DNA of 36,664 nucleotides, taken from the NCBI GenBank assembly GCA_020831845.1, contig JAFIFV010000105.1, forward strand, positions 1 through 36,664. Reading direction: 5' to 3'. Position 1 is the stretch's first letter. Every line of letters begins with the position of its first letter. The notes beneath the pieces are model-generated. The model was given only the letters and a program-made list of their open reading frames with translations. It was not told the DNA's origin and did no database searches. This document shows positions 7,532-15,309 of this stretch, one piece after another. Made by a program: the position numbers and the translations under genes. The stretch comes from Ectothiorhodospiraceae bacterium. GTDB lineage: Bacteria; Pseudomonadota; Gammaproteobacteria; Nitrococcales; Aquisalimonadaceae.

Positions 7532-8895
7532 TGGAGTATCTCGCTCTCTGGATGTTCCTGGCCTTGATGCTGTTCATGCTGACGGGCTATCCGGTGGCCT
7601 TTGCCCTGGGTGCCACCGCCGTGCTGTTCACGCTGATCGGCAGCGATATGTTGCCGAATATCGGTATCTCGCTACCGTGGGATCCGATGTTCCGCACCAC
7701 GCGGTTGAACGTGCTGCCGCAGCGGATCTTCGGCTCCATCATGGACAACTACACGCTGGTCGCAGTGCCGTTCTTCGTGTTCATGGGCGTGATGCTGGAG
7801 AAATCCGGCCTGGCGGAAGACCTGCTCAAGACCATGGGGCGGCTGTTCGGCCAGATGCGCGGGGGGCTGGCGATTTCGGTTGTGGCGGTGGGCGCCCTGC
7901 TGGCCGCCTCCACCGGCGTGGTGGGCGCCTCCGTGGTCACCATGGCCGTGCTGGCGCTGCCGGTCATGATGAAGTACGGCTACGACAAGGGTCTGGCCAG
8001 CGGTGTCATCGCCTCCAGCGGTACGCTGGGCCAGATCATCCCGCCCAGCATCGTGCTCATTATCCTCGGCGACCAGATGGGGGTGAACGTCGGGGACCTG
8101 TTCCTCGGAGCATTTGTACCCGGGCTGGTGCTGGCCTTGCTGTATATCGCCTACGTGGCCGTAGTGGCGTTCTTGCGCCCGTCTGCGGCGCCGGCATTGC
8201 CGAAGCATTCCGAGGACTTCGCGGTGCAGAACCTGGCACTGGCCGTCTTGCGGAGTCTGTTGCCGCCCCTGATCCTGGTGGGGGTAGTGCTGGGTACGAT
8301 CTTCATGGGCATTGCCTCACCCACCGAAGCCGGCGCCATGGGCGCGTTCGGCGCCAGCTTGCTGGCGTTGCTGAACGGGCGCCTGACGCTGAAGAATGTG
8401 CGTGACGTCACCGAAACCACAGTGCGCCTGACCAGCATGGTGTTCATCATCCTGGTGGGCGCGACTGCGTTCGCCATGGTCTTCAACGCGCTGGATGGCC
8501 CCTGGATCGTGGAGGATTTTCTGCTGGCGCTTCCGGGTGAGCAGTGGGGTTTCCTGTTCTTCGTGATGCTGACCATCTTCATCCTGGGTTTCTTCCTGGA
8601 TTTCATCGAGATCACGTTCATCGTCGTTCCGCTGATCGCACCCATCGCCATCACACTGGGCTTCGATCCGGTGTGGTTCGGCGTGCTGATCGCGATGAAC
8701 CTGCAGGCCTCGTTCCTTACCCCGCCGTTCGGTTTCTCGCTGTTCTATCTGCGCGGCGCGGCGCCGGCGTCAATCAGGACCTCCCATATCTATCGCGGCA
8801 TCGTGCCGTTCATCCTGATACAGCTGTTCATGCTGGTCGTCATCGTGGCGTTTCCGGGACTGGTGCTCTGGCTGCCGGGCATATCGCCTAACTAG
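7531..8895 (+). CDS. dctM: TRAP transporter large permease (DctM)
   Basis: 454 residues, about twelve membrane segments. ATG at 7531 overlaps the dctQ stop (TGATG) and has GGAGGG nearby; a TTG one codon earlier is unlikely. Conserved TRAP motifs are present: GYPVAFALGATAVLF near the N-terminus, PQRIFGSIMDNYTLVAVPFFVFMG, GASVVTMAVLALPVMMKYGY, ASSGTLGQIIPPSIVLIILG and, late, LTPPFGFSLFYLRG. This is the ion-coupled transport subunit. Only an intrinsic terminator separates it from the convergent binding-protein gene. Confidence 0.95.
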   Translation: MEYLALWMFLALMLFMLTGYPVAFALGATAVLFTLIGSDMLPNIGISLPWDPMFRTTRLNVLPQRIFGSIMDNYTLVAVPFFVFMGVMLEKSGLAEDLLKTMGRLFGQMRGGLAISVVAVGALLAASTGVVGASVVTMAVLALPVMMKYGYDKGLASGVIASSGTLGQIIPPSIVLIILGDQMGVNVGDLFLGAFVPGLVLALLYIAYVAVVAFLRPSAAPALPKHSEDFAVQNLALAVLRSLLPPLILVGVVLGTIFMGIASPTEAGAMGAFGASLLALLNGRLTLKNVRDVTETTVRLTSMVFIILVGATAFAMVFNALDGPWIVEDFLLALPGEQWGFLFFVMLTIFILGFFLDFIEITFIVVPLIAPIAITLGFDPVWFGVLIAMNLQASFLTPPFGFSLFYLRGAAPASIRTSHIYRGIVPFILIQLFMLVVIVAFPGLVLWLPGISPN

Positions 8896-8945
8896 ACCGG
8901 AAAACCGCCGCAACGAACAGCGCTTCCCGAGAGGGTGCAAGCGGC

Positions 8946-8979
8946 AAAAAAAGGCAGCCCCCCAAGCGGGCTGCCTTTT
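8946..8979. terminator. Bidirectional intrinsic terminator between dctM and dctP
   Basis: GGCAGCCC (8953-8960) and GGGCTGCC (8968-8975) form a perfect stem with a seven-base loop. A-tract on the left (from 8946) and T-tract on the right make it work on both strands for the convergent genes. Confidence 0.9.
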
Positions 8980-9002
8980 CCGGTTTGCCCGGGCGGCCCG
9001 TT

Positions 9003-10085
9003 TCAGCCGTTGCGATAGATGAAGTTCTCGTACTGGTGGGTGGTGCGCTGGGTCCAGCTGCGAATGCGGGTGCGGAAGGCATCCCACTCCTCGTAGATGG
9101 TCCGGTACATGCTGTCGCGCATGTCTTCCTCGTGCACTTCCTCGGTGCCCTGGCGGAACGCTTCCAGTACTTCCGTAGGGAAGTCCCGCACCTCGATACC
9201 GTGATCGTTCACCAGCGTCTCCAGCGCCGCGGGGTTGCGCACGTGGTAACGCGCCGCCATCCACGCATTGGCCTCGTAGGATGCTGCCTTGATCATCGCC
9301 TTGATATCGTCCGGGAACTCGTTCCAGGTGTCCTGGTTGAAGTAGAAGCCCAGCATGGCGCTGGTTTCAGCCCAACTCGGCATGTACAGGTACTTGGCCA
9401 CGCGGTGCATGCCCAGCGTCATATCGTCGTCCGGGCCCACCCATTCGGCCGCGTCAAGCGCGCCGCGCTCCATGGCCGTGAACACCTCGCCGCCGGGGAG
9501 CTGCTGGATGTTGACCCCGGCCTTGGCCATGACACGGCCTCCGTGGCCCGGGAATCGCATGCGCAACCCGCGCAGGTCCGACACGCTGTTGATTTCCTTA
9601 TTGAACCAGCCACCGGTCTGGGCGCCGGTATTGCCGCCGGGGAAGGCGATCAGGTTGTCCCGGGCGTTCAGCTCGTCCCACAGTTCCTGGCCACCGCCGT
9701 GGATCATCCAGGCGTCCTGTTCGTGCAGCGTCAGGCCGAAGGGCAGAGCGGTGTAGAACCCATGGGCCGGAGACTGGCCGATGAAGTAGTACGGGGCGGT
9801 GTGGCAGCACTCGAAGGCGCCGCTGGAGACCGCGTCGTAAACCTCAAGCGGGCCGACCTGGGCGCCACCGGGGTAGGTGTTTACCCGCACGTCGCCGTCG
9901 GTGAGTTCGCCCACGCGCTTGGCGAAGTACTCGGCGGTGCCGTACAGGTTGGTCAGGGCTGCCGGCCAGGACGTGACCATGTCCAGGCGGAAGCGACGGT
10001 TACTCGCGAACACATTCGGTGAGAACGTGCTGCTGGCGGCAACGGCACCGGCAGCCGCGCCGGTGAGAAAACCACGACGTTTCAT
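9003..10085 (-). CDS. dctP: TRAP transporter substrate-binding protein, DctP family (TakP-like)
   Basis: 360 residues. A twin-arginine-type leader (KRRGFLTGAAAG) suggests Tat export to the periplasm. The body matches the DctP family: MVTSWPAALTNLYGTAEYFA, YDAVSSGAFE, LPFGLTLHEQDAW, GGGQELWDEL, FPGGNTGAQTGGWF, LRGLRMRFPGHGG and AAEWVGPDDD. R177, Q156, E214 and W215 fall at positions that in the 2-oxoacid binder TakP hold the carboxylate and the sodium ion, so a 2-oxo acid or similar monocarboxylate is plausible. It is transcribed toward dctQM from its own promoter, an unusual order for this system. Confidence 0.9.
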   Translation of the reverse strand: MKRRGFLTGAAAGAVAASSTFSPNVFASNRRFRLDMVTSWPAALTNLYGTAEYFAKRVGELTDGDVRVNTYPGGAQVGPLEVYDAVSSGAFECCHTAPYYFIGQSPAHGFYTALPFGLTLHEQDAWMIHGGGQELWDELNARDNLIAFPGGNTGAQTGGWFNKEINSVSDLRGLRMRFPGHGGRVMAKAGVNIQQLPGGEVFTAMERGALDAAEWVGPDDDMTLGMHRVAKYLYMPSWAETSAMLGFYFNQDTWNEFPDDIKAMIKAASYEANAWMAARYHVRNPAALETLVNDHGIEVRDFPTEVLEAFRQGTEEVHEEDMRDSMYRTIYEEWDAFRTRIRSWTQRTTHQYENFIYRNG

Positions 10086-10254
10086 AGAAGCTACCCCTTT
10101 TCGGAATTGTTTTGAGTCAGCCGACCACGGGCCTGGCTTCCGTGCCTATTCAACCCTCGTGGAACCGCAGTCTTGCTTGATTGTGACATTGCCGCCGGTC
10201 GGATGCCATTGCTGCTCCCTTCCGCCTGCCAGGCAGCCGCGCGCCGGTTTTTTC

Positions 10255-10282
10255 TTGCATAGTTGTACATTAGTTGTATAAC
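10255..10282 (+). promoter_or_regulatory. Promoter of the DUF4397 lipoprotein gene
   Basis: TTGCAT (10255-10260), 16-base spacer, TATAAC (10277-10282). The -10 is 5/6, the -35 weak. It lies in an A+T-rich island (about 10250-10315) between the divergent dctP and lipoprotein genes, which probably also holds the dctP promoter. The leader contains an inverted repeat CGATAT (10291-10296) / ATATCG (10309-10314). Confidence 0.45.
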
Positions 10283-10284
10283 TA
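10271..10284. promoter_or_regulatory. FadR/GntR-type operator candidate
   Basis: TAGTTGTATAACTA has 5-base inverted arms, and its right part TTGTATAACTA (10274-10284) matches the TNGTNNNACNA pattern described for FadR-subfamily GntR regulators, which often control TRAP genes. It overlaps the predicted -10 box. No GntR gene lies in this window. Confidence 0.35.
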
Positions 10285-10365
10285 TCGTATCGATATTGCT
10301 TGTCATGCATATCGATGGCCTTTTCCCCCAAGGGCATCTTTATTCTCTGTTTGGAGATCCTCGTC

Positions 10366-11688
10366 GTGAAACGAACATTTCTACTCGTCCTGATCCTCGG
10401 CGCCGCGCTCGTTCTGGCCGGCTGTTTCAGCAGCAGTAGCAGCAACCGCAGCAGTTCCGGGCCCACGGCCCAGGTAAGGGTGTTGCATGCCTCCGCCGAT
10501 GCGCCGGCGGTGGATATCTACGTAGCGGGCAGCCGTGCCATCTCGGGCCTGGCATTCGGGGAGGCCACCGGCTTTACCTCGGTGCCTGCGGGGAGCCTGA
10601 CCATCGAAGTCCGTCCGGAAGGTGCCGACGCGGACTCGGACCCGGTGTTCAGCGAGAACGTTGCACCGGCCGAAGGGCAGTTCTACACGGTGGTTGCCTA
10701 CGGTTTGCTCGGAGATGACAGTTTCGAACTGCTGGTTATTCCGGACCAGCAGGAAACGCCCGCCGAAGGCACGGTACGTCTGTTCGTGCTGCATGCCGCC
10801 CCCGGTGTCGGCACGGTGGACGTCTACCTGGGGCTGGACGATGCGTTGAGCACCCCGACTCTGAGTGATTTCGAACCGCGGGATGATACCGACGGCTATA
10901 TCGGGATCGGTGCCGGCGAGAACCGGATCCGTATCACACCCGCCGGCAGCACGGAGGTGGCATACGATTCAGGCGTGGTGGATCTGCAACCGGACCTGTC
11001 GTACTTCGTCGCCGCCATCGACCTGGAATCCGGTTTCGCGCCGGCATCTACCGTCGCATTGCTGGACGATCCGGCTTTCGTCCAACTCGACGACCAGCGG
11101 GCCCGGGTGCGCGCCATGCACCTGTCGCCGGACGCGCCCAACGTGGATGTGCTGGTGAATGGGGACGAGGTGCTCAGCGACGTGCCGTTCCGCGCCGTCA
11201 GCGACTATCTGACCGTGCTGGCAGGCGACTACACCATCGAGATAGCACCCACCGGCAACACCTCGTCGGTAGCGACGCTGGACGTGTCGCCGGAAGCCGG
11301 CAATGCCTACAGCGTGCTGGCCATCGGCCTGGTCAATCCCACCAACGGCAATGGGCTGGAGCTGACAGCGATCCAGGATGCGACGCAGCCCGCCGACGGT
11401 GATGATGTGCTGGTTCGGGTCATCCATGCGTCGCCGGACGCACCGGAGGTGGATGTGCTGGCCGACGGGGCCGTTCTGGGCGGCCTGGCCGGTGTGCCGT
11501 ATTTCACTGTTTCCGACTACCTGACCGTGCCGGCGGGTACCTACGATCTGGCGGTGAATGTCGCGGACACGGCTACCACCGTGATCGATTTGCCGGGCAC
11601 CGACCTGGCGGCCGGAACGATCTACACGGTCATTGCCACGGGGCTGGTGGGCGACGATGATCTCGAGCCGGTGATCGTTACCGACTGA
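10366..11688 (+). CDS. DUF4397 repeat lipoprotein
   Basis: 440 residues from a GTG start (GGAG at 10353-10356). A lipoprotein signal peptide (KRTFLLVLILGAALVLAGC) makes C20 the lipidated cysteine, followed by a serine/asparagine linker. Four related units follow, each opening with a V(R)V(x)H-S/A-(x)DAP-VD pattern: VRVLHASADAPAVDIYV, VRLFVLHAAPGVGTVDVYL, VRAMHLSPDAPNVDVLV and VRVIHASPDAPEVDVLA. They lie roughly 100-110 residues apart and carry DYLTVPAGTY-like strands. This is the DUF4397 beta-rich repeat of secreted and surface proteins; function unknown. The mature protein is acidic. The +2 residue is Phe, so outer-membrane attachment is likely. Confidence 0.88.
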   Translation: MKRTFLLVLILGAALVLAGCFSSSSSNRSSSGPTAQVRVLHASADAPAVDIYVAGSRAISGLAFGEATGFTSVPAGSLTIEVRPEGADADSDPVFSENVAPAEGQFYTVVAYGLLGDDSFELLVIPDQQETPAEGTVRLFVLHAAPGVGTVDVYLGLDDALSTPTLSDFEPRDDTDGYIGIGAGENRIRITPAGSTEVAYDSGVVDLQPDLSYFVAAIDLESGFAPASTVALLDDPAFVQLDDQRARVRAMHLSPDAPNVDVLVNGDEVLSDVPFRAVSDYLTVLAGDYTIEIAPTGNTSSVATLDVSPEAGNAYSVLAIGLVNPTNGNGLELTAIQDATQPADGDDVLVRVIHASPDAPEVDVLADGAVLGGLAGVPYFTVSDYLTVPAGTYDLAVNVADTATTVIDLPGTDLAAGTIYTVIATGLVGDDDLEPVIVTD

Positions 11689-11721
11689 GCGTCGTCTGGC
11701 CGAAGCCAAGCAGGTAACATG

Positions 11722-11767
11722 AACGCGAGCGTGGTCTCCGCCCCGGGCGGGGTTCGGCGCTCGTGTT
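11722..11767 (+). terminator. Strong hairpin after the lipoprotein gene
   Basis: AACGCGAGCG (11722-11731) pairs with CGCTCGTGTT (11758-11767), ten pairs with one G-U, enclosing a CCCCGGGCGGGG element. The T-rich tail is poor (GTCTTG), so termination is plausible but may be inefficient. Confidence 0.5.
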
Positions 11768-11833
11768 GTCTTGTCGGGCCGGTGCAGAAAGCCACCGCCC
11801 ATGGTCCGTGCTGACAGAAACAGGAGCGAGATT

Positions 11834-12373
11834 ATGTCCCGCCACTTCGAGCAGGCCGAAGGCCTGTGCGAGAGCCCCGATTCGGAAACCGAAGGCTACG
11901 TCTTCAACCAGACCATGATGCGTATCAAGGACCCGAAGCGTACGCTGGATTTCTACACGCGCCTGCTGGGGATGCGGCTGATCCGCAAGCTGGACTTCCC
12001 GGAGATGAAGTTCTCGCTGTACTTCCTGGGTATGGCGACGGAGGAGCAGGCGAAACAGATTCCCCGGGACGTGGCCGGGCGCACCCGCTACACCTTCGGG
12101 CAGCCGGCGATGCTGGAACTGACCCATAACTGGGGTACGGAGGATGATCCGGATTTCTCCTACCATAACGGCAATGACCAGCCTCAGGGCTTCGGCCACA
12201 TCGGTTTCGACGTGCCGGATGTCTACAGGACCTGTGAACGACTGGAGAAGGAAGGCGTCGAATTCGTGAAGAAACCGGACGGGGGGAAGATGAAAGGCAT
12301 CGCCTTCATCAAGGATCCGGACGGTTACTGGATCGAGCTGTTCCAGTCCCGGAAAATGGCGGAGACGGTGTGA
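11834..12373 (+). CDS. gloA: Lactoylglutathione lyase (glyoxalase I)
   Basis: 179 residues; ATG follows AGGAGCGAGATT. VOC/glyoxalase fold of the longer, eukaryote-like class: [20 protein letters not shown] at the start, [21 protein letters not shown], then [21 protein letters not shown] and [10 protein letters not shown]. The four metal ligands expected of GlxI are Q26, E95, H122 and E168. The enzyme isomerises the methylglyoxal-glutathione hemithioacetal to S-lactoylglutathione in the cytoplasm. The extended N-terminal region (about 20 residues) and length are those of the zinc-type enzymes. It stands alone on its strand. Confidence 0.95.
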   Translation: MSRHFEQAEGLCESPDSETEGYVFNQTMMRIKDPKRTLDFYTRLLGMRLIRKLDFPEMKFSLYFLGMATEEQAKQIPRDVAGRTRYTFGQPAMLELTHNWGTEDDPDFSYHNGNDQPQGFGHIGFDVPDVYRTCERLEKEGVEFVKKPDGGKMKGIAFIKDPDGYWIELFQSRKMAETV

Positions 12374-12385
12374 TGTCGCAGGGGC

Positions 12386-12403
12386 GGGCTGGCAGCCCAG
12401 CCC
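12386..12403. other. Hairpin between gloA and the convergent DUF2061 gene
   Basis: GGGCTGG (12386-12392) and CCAGCCC (12397-12403) form a perfect stem with a CAGC loop. No T-run on either side; it may end or protect the convergent transcripts. Confidence 0.4.
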
Positions 12404-12410
12404 ACGCTCC

Positions 12411-12644
12411 CTAGACCCCGGCGGTCAACTGGCCGCCGGACCCATTCTCCCGCTGTTTCCTGCCCAGTCGTTGCCACACTTTTTCGTGAAAGAAGTAGGC
12501 AACGGTGTTCACCATCGGCTCGATCAGTGCCACTGCACCACCGATCACCAGGCTGCCGGTCAGCGCATAGACAACGGCGAACGCAACGGTGATGTGCGTC
12601 AGGCCGAAGGTGATTGTCTTCGCGAGTGTTTTTTCGGTACGCAT
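12411..12644 (-). CDS. DUF2061 small membrane protein
   Basis: 77 residues with two hydrophobic segments (about 12-30 and 33-50). The start MRTEKTLAKTITFGLTHITVAFAV and the turn IEPMVNTVAYFFHEKVWQRL are typical of DUF2061, a small membrane family of unknown function. The ribosome site is not striking. It converges with gloA. About 160 bases of upstream sequence separate it from the start of the neighbouring flavoprotein's tail, with an A+T-rich stretch (12690-12750) that likely holds its promoter. Confidence 0.8.
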   Translation of the reverse strand: MRTEKTLAKTITFGLTHITVAFAVVYALTGSLVIGGAVALIEPMVNTVAYFFHEKVWQRLGRKQRENGSGGQLTAGV

Positions 12645-12806
12645 GGTTCATGCCCTCATGTTCAACCATATGCTCATCATGCCGTACCCTGATCAATAGA
12701 TGAAATTGATAATTACTTTCATTTGGATTGTTGGTCTCAATCAAACAAAAACGGCGTCCCACTGATCAGCGGGGCGCCGTTCCAAGGGCAGTGGCAACCG
12801 GTAGTA

Positions 12807-14234
12807 TCAGCCGCCGGAAGCCGCTCTCCCACATTCCGAGGTCTCCAGTTCCTCGAGCTGCGCCTGCGCGTCCCGCAGGGCCGTCCGCAGACCCTCTTCA
12901 ACCACCGGGTGGTAGAAGGGCATATCCAGGATCTGTCCGATGCTGAGTCGCTGCTGGTGCGCCCAGCTCAGCAAGTGGGCAATATGCTCCGCGCGCGGGC
13001 CGATCATCTCCGCACCCAGCAGCCGGCAGGTGACGGCATCGGCATAGACATGCAGCAGCCCCTTGTTCTGGCCCATGACCCGGCTGCGGCCCTGGTTCTC
13101 GAAGCTGACCGTACCTACAACGTGCGGTCGTCCGCGGATGGCCGCATGTGTTTCGCCGATCATCGCGATCTGCGGATCGCTGAAGACCACACTCAAGGGC
13201 GAACGACGCTTGCCAGGAGCGATGAAGGGGTAGCGGCCGGCATTGTCTCCGGCGATGCGCCCCTCATCCGAGGCCTCGTGCAGCAGCGGCAACTGGTTGT
13301 CGGCGTCGCCCGCGATGAAAATATGGGTGCGACCGCATTGCATGGTGCTCGGGTCGAACTCGGGCACGCCGCGCGCGTCCAGCTTCAGCGACGTGTTTTC
13401 GAAGCCGAGGTTGTCCACATTGGGACGGCGGCCGGTGGCCGCCAGCAGATACTGGAACCGCTCCTGCTTCTTGCTGCCGTTGCGATCGCGGAATGTAACC
13501 ACCACTGCCTCGCCATCCCGCTCAACGGTCTCCACGGCGGCGTCCGCATCAAGAGGAAATTCCGTGGCGAACGTCGTTTCCGCATAGCTGCGCACTGCCG
13601 GGTCGGTCAGCGGACCAACCAGTCCGCCCACGCCGAACATGCGCACGCGAACCCCCAGGCGATGCAAGGCCTGGCCCAGCTCGAGCCCGATCACACCGGG
13701 TCCGAAGACTACGACGGATTCCGGAAGATCCTGCCAGTCGAACACATCGTCGTTGACAATCAGCCGGTCGCCTGCGCTCTTGAACATCGGCAGCACGTTC
13801 GGGCGGGAGCCGGTAGCGATCACGATGCGATCGGCCTGAACCTGGATGTCGTCATCCACCTGCAGGGTGTGGTCGCCCAGGAAGCGGGCATGACCATGGA
13901 GGCGGTCCTCCGCCGGGATTGCCTCGGTGGATTCCACCACGAAACCCACGAAGCGGTCGCGCTCGCGGCGCACACGATCCATCACCTCGCGACCGTCGAT
14001 ACGCGGCCCGCCCGGGTGCACGCCGAACAGGGGCGCGTGCCGCGCGTGATGGGCCGCTTCCGCGGCCGCGATCAGCAGTTTGCTGGGCATGCAGCCGACG
14101 CGGGCGCAGGTCGTGCCGTAGGCGCCACCTTCGATCAGTACCACCCGTTTCTGATGGGCCTTGGCCGCACGGTAGGCCGCAAGGCCCGCCGAACCGGCGC
14201 CGATGACTGCAACATCAGCCTGGATCTTCTGCAT
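12807..14234 (-). CDS. Dihydrolipoyl-dehydrogenase-like flavoprotein disulfide reductase
   Basis: 475 residues; ATG at 14234 has CAGGAGACAGATCC upstream, and the open frame beyond it lies in a structured intergenic region. FAD-binding [13 protein letters not shown] (about 12-24), redox pair CARVGC (C43, C48) followed by MPSK, NAD(P)-binding [13 protein letters not shown], second FAD motif HIFIAGDAD, and C-terminal active-site H442-P with E447. Family order and length fit Lpd-type class I disulfide reductases. No 2-oxoacid dehydrogenase genes are near; the gene directly follows a Prx-Grx fusion, so it may recycle glutathione or another thiol for that peroxidase. That partnership is inference; glutathione amide reductase in Chromatium has a similar neighbour. 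Confidence 0.88.
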   Translation of the reverse strand: MQKIQADVAVIGAGSAGLAAYRAAKAHQKRVVLIEGGAYGTTCARVGCMPSKLLIAAAEAAHHARHAPLFGVHPGGPRIDGREVMDRVRRERDRFVGFVVESTEAIPAEDRLHGHARFLGDHTLQVDDDIQVQADRIVIATGSRPNVLPMFKSAGDRLIVNDDVFDWQDLPESVVVFGPGVIGLELGQALHRLGVRVRMFGVGGLVGPLTDPAVRSYAETTFATEFPLDADAAVETVERDGEAVVVTFRDRNGSKKQERFQYLLAATGRRPNVDNLGFENTSLKLDARGVPEFDPSTMQCGRTHIFIAGDADNQLPLLHEASDEGRIAGDNAGRYPFIAPGKRRSPLSVVFSDPQIAMIGETHAAIRGRPHVVGTVSFENQGRSRVMGQNKGLLHVYADAVTCRLLGAEMIGPRAEHIAHLLSWAHQQRLSIGQILDMPFYHPVVEEGLRTALRDAQAQLEELETSECGRAASGG

Positions 14235-14255
14235 GGATCTGTCTCCTGATGGATG

Positions 14256-14297
14256 CGGGTTTTGCAAAATGCACCCCGATGCGCTTTGCAAAACCCG
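14256..14297. repeat. 13-base perfect inverted repeat between prx-grx and the flavoprotein gene
   Basis: CGGGTTTTGCAAA (14256-14268) and TTTGCAAAACCCG (14285-14297). In the minus-strand transcript it lies just after the terminator hairpin and before the flavoprotein ribosome site. Its CGGG/CCCG end is shared with that terminator, so the two stems cannot both form completely. Confidence 0.7.
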
Positions 14298-14321
14298 TGG
14301 AGGCGGGGATGCCTCCACGGG
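14291..14321 (-). terminator. Intrinsic terminator after the Prx-Grx gene
   Basis: On the minus strand CCCGTGGAGGC, loop ATCCCC, GCCTCCACGGG gives an 11-pair perfect stem followed by TTTTGC. It is placed 28 bases after the stop of the Prx-Grx gene and should reduce read-through into the flavoprotein gene. Confidence 0.7.
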
Positions 14322-14348
14322 TGGGCATGGCTTACGACCGAGACCGGA

Positions 14349-15092
14349 TCAGGCCGCCTGGTCCTTCTTCAGATACGCTTCCAGCGCGTCGGCACCGCCG
14401 ATGTGCTGTCCACCGATGAACACCTGAGGAACGGTGGTGGCTCCACTCACGCCGCGCAGACCGCGGCTGGTGATGCCAGCGCCCAGCACGACTTCCTCGA
14501 ACTGCAGGTCGTGTTCACGCAGCAGCGTCTTGGCGCGGGTGCAGAACGGGCAGCCCACCTTCGAGAAGATGGTGACCGATTCCGGCGCCTTCGCGTCCTG
14601 GTTCAGGTAAGCCAGCATGGTTTCCGCGTCGGATACCTCGAAGGGATCGCCCGGCTTTTCCGGCTCGATGAACATCTTCTCGATGACACCGTCGCGCACC
14701 AGCATGGAATAGCGCCAGGAGCGCTTGCCGAAGCCGAGGTCGGCCTTGTCCACCAGCATGCCCATGCCTTCGGTGAACTCGCCGTTGCCGTCCGGGATCA
14801 GACGCACGTTCTCGGCTTCCTGATCCTGACCCCATTCGTTCATGACGAAGGCGTCGTTCACGGACAGGCAGACGATTTCATCCACGCCGTTGGCTTTCAG
14901 CACCGGCGCCAACTCGTTGTAGCGGGGCAGGTGGGTGGACGAACAGGTCGGGGTGTACGCACCCGGCAGGGAGAACAACACCACCGTCTTGCCGGCGAAA
15001 ATGTCATCGCTGGTCACGTCGACCCAGTCATTGTCCACGCGGGTGCGAAACGTGACGTTCGGGACGCGCTGGCCTTCACGATTCTGCAACAT
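14349..15092 (-). CDS. Peroxiredoxin-5/glutaredoxin fusion (glutathione-dependent peroxidase)
   Basis: 247 residues; ATG preceded by AGGAGGTTTGAC. Peroxiredoxin-5 domain about 1-165 with peroxidatic C50 in [12 protein letters not shown], then a glutaredoxin domain about 170-245 with C181-P-F-C184, the cis-proline motif TVPQVFI (P222) and GG (232-233). This is the hybrid peroxidase of Haemophilus and Chromatium: the glutaredoxin domain uses glutathione to reduce the peroxiredoxin domain after peroxide attack. C75 could take part in redox chemistry but is not required by the family. It is the first gene of a minus-strand pair with the flavoprotein; upstream lie an OxyR-like motif and a 16-base palindrome. 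Confidence 0.95.
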   Translation of the reverse strand: MLQNREGQRVPNVTFRTRVDNDWVDVTSDDIFAGKTVVLFSLPGAYTPTCSSTHLPRYNELAPVLKANGVDEIVCLSVNDAFVMNEWGQDQEAENVRLIPDGNGEFTEGMGMLVDKADLGFGKRSWRYSMLVRDGVIEKMFIEPEKPGDPFEVSDAETMLAYLNQDAKAPESVTIFSKVGCPFCTRAKTLLREHDLQFEEVVLGAGITSRGLRGVSGATTVPQVFIGGQHIGGADALEAYLKKDQAA

Positions 15093-15163
15093 GTCAAACC
15101 TCCTGTTTACACTTGATGAAAAGACAAGTCAGTGCATTGCTGCGACGCCGCAAAGGATCGCAA

Positions 15164-15179
15164 ACAGGTGCGCACCTGT
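15164..15179. promoter_or_regulatory. 16-base perfect palindrome upstream of Prx-Grx
   Basis: ACAGGTGCGCACCTGT is a perfect, unspaced palindrome 72 bases upstream of the Prx-Grx start, between it and the OxyR-like motif. It fits a dimeric repressor or activator site; the regulator is unknown. Confidence 0.45.
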
Positions 15180-15204
15180 ACAATGGATTGATCTTGTCCT
15201 TCTG

Positions 15205-15219
15205 ATAGCTAACGACTAT
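15205..15219. promoter_or_regulatory. OxyR-like half operator
   Basis: ATAGCTAACGACTAT fits the OxyR dimer-half pattern ATAGNTNNNANCTAT at nine of ten fixed positions (g replaces the inner a). A second half seven bases away, as in full OxyR operators, was not seen. It lies 113 bases upstream of the peroxidase start and about 90 upstream of the divergent membrane-protein gene. Confidence 0.45.
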
Positions 15220-15309
15220 CAATGAGCGGGTGGGGGTGGTCAGGAGCTTTGACGCCATGCTCCGGCTGCGCTTCAATCCCCTCACCGATCGATAGGCTGG
15301 GAGATTGCG

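Noticed and set aside
12723..14249. 508-residue plus-strand frame opposite the flavoprotein
   Set aside because: Antisense shadow; the minus-strand gene has full FAD and redox motifs.
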